A program made the position numbers and the translations under genes. Under the pieces are notes generated by a model, which saw nothing but the letters and a program-made list of their open reading frames with translations, ran no database searches and was not told where the DNA came from. 36,804 nt of DNA, taken from positions 1-36,804 of the forward strand of contig NZ_SSXI01000026.1 of the NCBI RefSeq assembly GCF_004803405.1, in the 5' to 3' direction. This DNA comes from Nocardioides sp. (GTDB lineage: Bacteria; Actinomycetota; Actinomycetes; Propionibacteriales; Nocardioidaceae). Within the stretch, counting starts at the first letter, position 1. Every line of letters starts with the position of its first letter. Below are positions 32,628-36,804 of this stretch, piece by piece.

Positions 32628-33332
32628 TCACTGCGGTGCACCGCCCGAGCCTGAGCAGCTCGGGCGCACCTTGCTCGCGGAGTTGAGGAGCGCAACCGAG
32701 AGCTCGCCGTCCCGCTTGGCGTCCTCGAGTGCTTGGAAGTCGACCTGCGTCAGCGCGATGGTGAGCGGCGGCGCCTTGGCCACCTCGCTGGTCGCGTCCT
32801 GGTCCTCGGCCTCGTTGGCCAGCTCGGCACCCACGGCCACGACCGTGACCCGCGGCAGGAGCAGGCAGGTCCGCTCGTTCTCGCCGGTGGCGAAGATCGC
32901 AACCTCCGACCCGGGCAGGATGAAGGCGCCGAGAGGGAGGTTGAAGTCCTCGGTCTTGGTCAGCATTCCGCTCGGGATCGGCAGCGCCGCGACGTCGAGC
33001 GGGTCGCCGGCGCCACCGAACTTGGCCGGGATCAGCTGCTCCCCGGGATGGATCGTGGTCAGCGCGATCTTGCCGCGCAGTGGGTCGGCGTCCTGGCCGG
33101 CGCCGTCGAGGAGCTGGGCCCGTGCGATGCGCTTGAGCGTGACCTTGCCGCCCTTGAGGGCATCGTCGAAGCTTTCGCCAGGGTTGATCTTCTGTGATGC
33201 GGTCAGCACCTTGACGGTGTCGAACTTCTCGGCTGCCCGTGTCTCCGCCCCTTGGGCGTAGACGAAGACGAGCGCGACACCCAGCGCAGCGATCATCGCA
33301 GCCACGACGAGCAGCAACCTACGACGGTCCAC
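32628..33332 (-). CDS. cpaB: CpaB/RcpC-like Tad pilus protein with SAF domain
   Basis: A 234-residue protein with an N-terminal membrane anchor (RRRLLLVVAAMIAALGVALV) and an exported part. GTG 33332 is chosen as start because GGAGGG lies 7 nt upstream. A SAF domain, typical of CpaB/RcpC and FlgA, covers about residues 38-100 (VLTASQKINPGESFDDAL, then LTTIHPGEQLIPAKFGG). The RcpC part follows (LPLGAFILPGSEVAIFATGEN). Two cysteines occur, one near residue 175 and one near the C terminus (VRPSCSGSGG). Gram-positive homologues work without an outer membrane, perhaps at the cell wall. It appears to be the first gene of the tad string. Confidence 0.88.
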   Translation of the reverse strand: MDRRRLLLVVAAMIAALGVALVFVYAQGAETRAAEKFDTVKVLTASQKINPGESFDDALKGGKVTLKRIARAQLLDGAGQDADPLRGKIALTTIHPGEQLIPAKFGGAGDPLDVAALPIPSGMLTKTEDFNLPLGAFILPGSEVAIFATGENERTCLLLPRVTVVAVGAELANEAEDQDATSEVAKAPPLTIALTQVDFQALEDAKRDGELSVALLNSASKVRPSCSGSGGAPQ

Positions 33333-33534
33333 TTCAGAGCCCTCCCGCTCCCCATGTACCGGCAGGCCCACCTCTGGGACCTCGCCAGCGAACAACTCCG
33401 AAACTCGCGCGTCGACCCTCCCAAGCGTCAGCGCACGGTGAGACTATCGGTCGGTCTGCGGGGAAAGTGATTGAAATCGTGAAATCAGCAGGACCCGGAC
33501 CCGGCCACCGGGGGACGGAAGCGCCTCGATCGCC
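33333..33534 (-). promoter_or_regulatory. Intergenic region and candidate promoter of the tad operon
   Basis: No gene is visible in these 202 bp between the acyl-CoA ligase stop and cpaB. A weak hairpin (CCCGG 33500-33504, CCGGG 33508-33512) lies after the ligase stop and might end its transcript. TAGTCT on the minus strand at 33446-33441 fits a -10 element and would give a leader of about 100 nt before cpaB; no good -35 is seen. Confidence 0.35.
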
Positions 33535-35325
33535 TCACTGGTAGATCGCGGCGATCTCGTCCCGGCACTCGCGCAGGACGACGTTCCGCTTCAGCTTCAG
33601 GCTCGGGGTGACCTGACCGGCCTCCTCGGTCCAGTCCGCGGGGAGGATCGTGAACTTCCGGATCGACTCGGCCTTGGAGACGGTTTTGTTCGCGTCGTCG
33701 ATGACGAGCTGGATCTCGGCGCGCAGGTCGTCGTCGTCGGCCAGGTCCGCGACACTGCCGGACTTGCCATGCTGCTCGGCCCAGGCGGGAAGGGCCTCCT
33801 CGTCGATCGTGACGAGGGCGCCGATGAACGGCTGGCCGTCTCCCACGACCAGGCACTGGCTGACCAGCGGATGGGCGCGGACCCGGTCCTCTAGCACCGC
33901 CGGAGCGACGTTCTTGCCGCCGGCAGTGACCAGGATCTCCTTCTTCCGGCCGGTGATCCGGACGAAGCCCTCGTCGTCGACCTCGCCCACGTCACCGGAG
34001 TGGAACCAGCCGTCGACGTCGAGCGCCTCCGCCGTCGCCGCGGGATCGTTCCAGTATCCCGTGAACACCTGGCCCCCGCGGAACAGCAGCTCACCGTCGT
34101 CCGCCACCCGCACGGCGACCCCGGGGAGCGGACGGCCGACGGTGCCGACCTTCTGAGCGTCAGGCAGGTTCACGGTCAGTGCCGCGGTGGTCTCGGTGAG
34201 CCCGTAGCCCTCGAGCACGGTCAGGCCGATGCCGCGATAGAAGTGACCGAGGCGGTCCCCGAGCGGCGCACCACCGGAGACGGCGTACTCGCACTGGCCC
34301 CCGAGCGCCCCGCGCAGCTTGCCGTAGACCAGCCTCGAGAACACGGCGTGCTGCGCCCGCACCCGCACGGGCACCCGGCTGCCGTCGAGCGCGCGCGAGT
34401 AGGCGATGGCCACCTCGGCGGCTCGGTCGAAGATCCGGCCCTTCCCGTCGGCCGCCGCCCGCTGGGAGGCGGTGTTGAAGACCTTCTCGAAGACCCGCGG
34501 CACCGCGAGGATGAAGGTCGGCTTGAAGGTGCTCAGCTGGGGCAGGAGGTTCTTGATGTCCGAGCTGTGACCCAGCCGGGTCCGAGACTTCACGCAGCCG
34601 ACCTGGATGATGCGGGCGAAGACGTGCGCGAGCGGCAGGAAGAGCAGCGTCGACGCGCCCTCGACGTCGAACAGTCGCTCGAGCTCGGCGACGGCCACGC
34701 GCAGCTCGGTCTCGAAGTTGCCGTGCGTCAACATGCAGCCCTTGGGTCGACCGGTGGTCCCCGACGTGTAGATCAGGGTCGCCAGGTCCGCCGGACCAGC
34801 CTTCCTGCGGCGGTTCTCGAGGTCGTCGTCGGAGACGGCGGTGCCGAGGCCGGTGAGCAGGCCGACGGCGTCGTCCTCGAGCGTCCAGACCTGCGCGAGG
34901 TCGTTCGGGCCGTCTCGGACGGCCGTCACCCGCGCCAGGTGGCTCCGGTCCTCCCCGATCACTGCCTTCGCGCCCGAGTCGGAGAGGATCCAGCGGATCT
35001 GCTCCTCGGAGGAGCTCTCGTAGATCGGCACCGTCGCTGCGCCCGCGAACCAGACCGCGTAGTCGAGCAGCGTCCACTCGTACCGCGTCCGGGAGATCAC
35101 CGCGACCCGGTCGCCGCGCTCGATCCCGGCCGCGATGAGCCCCTTCGCGACGGCCGAGACCTCGGCGAGGAACTCGGCGCAGCTGACGTCGTACCAACCG
35201 CCCTCGGAGTCCGGGCGGCTGAACTGCGGCGCGTCAGGAGCCTCCGAGGCGTTGCGCACGACATCGTCGGTCAGGTTGCCGGTCGTCGGGATCTCAACGG
35301 TCTGCGGGGTGGAGTACTCGCGCAC
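33535..35325 (-). CDS. Long-chain acyl-CoA ligase, FadD15-like
   Basis: AMP-forming fatty acid:CoA ligase; activates long-chain fatty acids to acyl-CoA. The 596-residue product starts at GTG 35325 (REYSTPQTVEIPTTG). ANL-family motifs are intact: P-loop YTSGTTGRPKG at about 186-196, SGGAPLG at about 350, GYGLTETTA at about 373-381, GWFHSGDVG at about 439-447, GRKKEILVTAGGKNVAP at about 459-475, and a C-terminal TPSLKLKRN with the candidate catalytic Lys. It belongs to the bacterial FadD15/ACSL-like branch, and FadD15 (Rv2187) has the same neighbourhood in M. tuberculosis. No SD; a TAGCCT hexamer 6 nt upstream suggests leaderless translation. Divergent from the SRPBCC gene. Confidence 0.95.
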   Translation of the reverse strand: MREYSTPQTVEIPTTGNLTDDVVRNASEAPDAPQFSRPDSEGGWYDVSCAEFLAEVSAVAKGLIAAGIERGDRVAVISRTRYEWTLLDYAVWFAGAATVPIYESSSEEQIRWILSDSGAKAVIGEDRSHLARVTAVRDGPNDLAQVWTLEDDAVGLLTGLGTAVSDDDLENRRRKAGPADLATLIYTSGTTGRPKGCMLTHGNFETELRVAVAELERLFDVEGASTLLFLPLAHVFARIIQVGCVKSRTRLGHSSDIKNLLPQLSTFKPTFILAVPRVFEKVFNTASQRAAADGKGRIFDRAAEVAIAYSRALDGSRVPVRVRAQHAVFSRLVYGKLRGALGGQCEYAVSGGAPLGDRLGHFYRGIGLTVLEGYGLTETTAALTVNLPDAQKVGTVGRPLPGVAVRVADDGELLFRGGQVFTGYWNDPAATAEALDVDGWFHSGDVGEVDDEGFVRITGRKKEILVTAGGKNVAPAVLEDRVRAHPLVSQCLVVGDGQPFIGALVTIDEEALPAWAEQHGKSGSVADLADDDDLRAEIQLVIDDANKTVSKAESIRKFTILPADWTEEAGQVTPSLKLKRNVVLRECRDEIAAIYQ

Positions 35326-35331
35326 GGTCGA

Positions 35332-35368
35332 AGGCTACCGGTGGGTTCGGTTTCGGGTCCGGTAGCCT
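35332..35368. promoter_or_regulatory. Mirror-image divergent leaderless promoters (10-bp inverted repeat, 17-bp spacer)
   Basis: AGGCTACCGG (35332-35341) and CCGGTAGCCT (35359-35368) are perfect inverted repeats with a 17-bp spacer. Each carries TAGCCT (TANNNT) reading outward, and each TAGCCT ends exactly 6 nt before a start codon: GTG 35325 on the minus strand and ATG 35375 on the plus strand. Neither gene has an SD. The two -10 elements are so close that RNA polymerase could probably occupy only one side at a time (inference). The dyad might also be an operator. Confidence 0.6.
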
Positions 35369-35374
35369 GCGCGC

Positions 35375-35833
35375 ATGGCCGAACAGACGTCTTCGTCGAT
35401 CGTCGTCGACGCGCCCGCCACGGACGTGATGGGCGTCATCGCCGACTTCGCGGCCTACCCGCAGTGGGCGAAGGGCGTCACGGTCGCCGAGGTCCGGGAG
35501 ACCTACGACGACAGCGACACCGCGGCCCGCGGCCGCGCGCGCAGGGTGTTCTTCGCGCTCGACGTGTCCCCGATCAAGGACGAGTACACGCTCGCCTACG
35601 AGTGGGAAGGCGACCGGCAGGTCACCTGGACGCTCGTCGAGGGCAAGATGCTCAAGTCCCTCGACGGTGCCTACGTGCTGCGCGAGACCAGCCCCACCTC
35701 CACCGAGGTCACCTACCGGCTGTCGCTCGACGTCTCGATCCCGCTGATCGGGATGCTCAAGCGCAAGGGCGAGAAGATCCTGATCGACACGGCGCTCAAG
35801 GGTCTGAAGAAGCGCGTCGAGTCCGGCGCCTGA
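35375..35833 (+). CDS. SRPBCC (START-like) lipid-binding family protein
   Basis: A 152-residue soluble protein starting MAEQTSSSIVVDAPATDVMG, of the SRPBCC/polyketide cyclase fold: a beta-strand, then two short helices (VMGVIADFAAYPQWAKGV), a run of antiparallel strands (RRVFFALDVSPIKDEYTLAY, QVTWTLVEGKMLKSLDG, TEVTYRLSLDVSIPL) and a long C-terminal helix (KILIDTALKGLKKRVES). Such folds bind hydrophobic ligands in a deep pocket. A homologue (Rv2185c) occupies the same place in M. tuberculosis. Its position between an acyl-CoA ligase and an ArsA-like ATPase suggests a lipid-related role (inference). Leaderless start supported by TAGCCT 6 nt upstream. Confidence 0.88.
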   Translation: MAEQTSSSIVVDAPATDVMGVIADFAAYPQWAKGVTVAEVRETYDDSDTAARGRARRVFFALDVSPIKDEYTLAYEWEGDRQVTWTLVEGKMLKSLDGAYVLRETSPTSTEVTYRLSLDVSIPLIGMLKRKGEKILIDTALKGLKKRVESGA

Positions 35834-35851
35834 GGGCGCACGGAGGCAGAC

Positions 35852-36804
35852 GTGCGGATCGTCCTGTTCACCGGCAAGGGCGGCGTCGGGAAGTCGACCG
35901 TCGCCGCCGGGACTGCCGCGCTCGCAGCGTCCCGCGGGATGCGCACGCTCGTGATCTCCACCGATGCTGCCCACTCGCTCGCCGATGCCTACGGCGCCTT
36001 CGGCACCCGCTCCGCCGAGCCGACCGAGGTGGGGCCGTCCCTGTTCCTCCAGCAGGTCGACGCCCAACTGCGCTTCGAGCAGTCCTGGGCCGACATCCAG
36101 CGCTACCTCCTCTCCGTGCTCGACGCGGTGGGGATGGACCCCGTGGCCGCCGAGGAGATGACGGTGATCCCCGGCGCTGAGGAGGTCCTGGCGCTGCTGG
36201 AGCTGCGACAGCACGCCCGCTCGGGGAAGTGGGACGTGATCGTGGTCGACTGCGCCCCGACCGCGGAGACGCTGCGGCTGCTGGCTCTGCCCGAGGCGCT
36301 CGGCTGGTATCTCGAGCGATTGCTGCCGATCCAGCGACGGCTGGTCAAGGCACTGCGTCCGGTCCTCAACCGCGCCGCTGGCGTGCCGATGCCCGGCGAC
36401 GCCGTGTTCGACGCGATCACACGGCTGCACGGCGAGCTCGACGAGGTCCACGCGCTGCTGTCCGGGGCGGACGCAAGCGTCCGCCTGGTGCTCACCCCGG
36501 AGCAGGTCGTGCTGGCCGAGGCCCGGCGGGCCTTCACCAGCCTCTGCCTCTTCGGCTACCGCGTCGACGGAGTGATCGCCAACCGCATCTTCCCGACCCT
36601 CGCCGCAGACGAGTGGCGATCCGGCTGGGTCGCCGCCCAGGAGTCCGTGTTGGCCGAGGTCACCCAGTCCTTCGCCGGACTGCCGATCTGGCGCTCGGAG
36701 TACCAGCCGGCGGAGCCGATGGGCGTCGACGCGCTCGCCGACCTCGCGGCCGCGCTGTACGGCGACGACGACCCGCTCGCCGCGCCGGCCGGCGCCGGCC
36801 CGTT
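35852..36804 (+). CDS. ArsA-like P-loop ATPase, truncated by the window edge
   Basis: GTG 35852, with SD GGAGG at 35842-35846, opens a frame that runs without a stop to the window end (317 codons). It starts RIVLFTGKGGVGKSTVAAGT: deviant Walker A GKGGVGKST at about residues 8-16, then VISTDAAHSLADAYG (switch I, ArsA/Get3 pattern), WDVIVVDCAPTAETLRLLALPE (switch II with an Asp-Cys-Ala-Pro-Thr run) and VDGVIANRIFP. These place it in the ArsA/Get3 family. Bacterial members near SRPBCC genes in actinobacteria (Rv2184c) have no known arsenite pump partner, so arsenite export is not implied. It follows the SRPBCC gene by 18 bp, so the two are probably co-transcribed. Confidence 0.88.
   Translation, partial: MRIVLFTGKGGVGKSTVAAGTAALAASRGMRTLVISTDAAHSLADAYGAFGTRSAEPTEVGPSLFLQQVDAQLRFEQSWADIQRYLLSVLDAVGMDPVAAEEMTVIPGAEEVLALLELRQHARSGKWDVIVVDCAPTAETLRLLALPEALGWYLERLLPIQRRLVKALRPVLNRAAGVPMPGDAVFDAITRLHGELDEVHALLSGADASVRLVLTPEQVVLAEARRAFTSLCLFGYRVDGVIANRIFPTLAADEWRSGWVAAQESVLAEVTQSFAGLPIWRSEYQPAEPMGVDALADLAAALYGDDDPLAAPAGAGP

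Overview
This window is chromosomal DNA of a high-GC actinobacterium, most like a Nocardioides-type member of Propionibacteriales. The evidence is uniform GC-rich codon use, many GTG starts, an actinobacterial bcc-aa3 respiratory gene set and an actinobacterial c-di-AMP riboswitch. From memory of the family context, the backbone follows the order known from Mycobacterium tuberculosis (ctaC/ctaF, qcrB-qcrA-qcrC-ctaE, trpD, DnaQ-UvrC fusion, NlpC/P60 hydrolase, fadD15, SRPBCC protein, ArsA-like ATPase). No phage, IS element, CRISPR array, rRNA or tRNA was seen.

Layout. 1-169: start of a cysteine desulfurase-like gene (minus, cut by the edge). 297-3336: ctaC-ctaD-ctaF (plus). 3418-5332: two convergent L,D-transpeptidases only 4 bp apart. 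5413-9847: ctaE-qcrC-qcrA-qcrB (minus), ending at a strong terminator. 9941-12307: CtaG-like oxidase assembly protein, a degenerate receiver-domain protein and trpD (plus). 12350-18091: four polytopic membrane proteins, two of them tandem paralogues of GT-C glycosyltransferase type, plus a stand-alone Lrp/AsnC ligand-binding domain (minus). 18142-19863: DEDDh exonuclease/GIY-YIG/UVR fusion (minus). 19964-20448: two small Cys-rich proteins (plus). 20449-20806: promoter and ydaO-type c-di-AMP riboswitch controlling an NlpC/P60 cell-wall hydrolase, followed by a lipoprotein metallopeptidase and an M48 protease. 24282-33332: a tad/Flp pilus locus (cpaB, cpaE, tadA, VWA-tadB fusion, tadC, histidine kinase, response regulator, two flp pilins; minus). 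33535-35325: long-chain acyl-CoA ligase (minus), divergent from an SRPBCC protein and an ArsA-like ATPase that runs off the right edge.

How it works together. The oxidase and bcc genes encode nearly the whole menaquinol:O2 supercomplex. QcrC has two c-type hemes, so electrons can pass directly to CuA of CtaC. The transpeptidases and the NlpC/P60 hydrolase remodel peptidoglycan, the latter probably under c-di-AMP control. The tad genes build a thin Flp pilus, with their own NarL-type two-component system placed just before the pilin genes.

Most notable: a recurring leaderless promoter pattern, with TANNNT 6-8 nt before the start codon at nine gene heads, including a mirror-image pair between the acyl-CoA ligase and SRPBCC genes; a VWA domain fused to TadB; and a second, 50-residue Flp pilin behind a perfect 13-bp hairpin. 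I did not find a wholly new defence or metabolic system. The tad locus with its fusion, second pilin and built-in regulator is the best candidate for something under-described.
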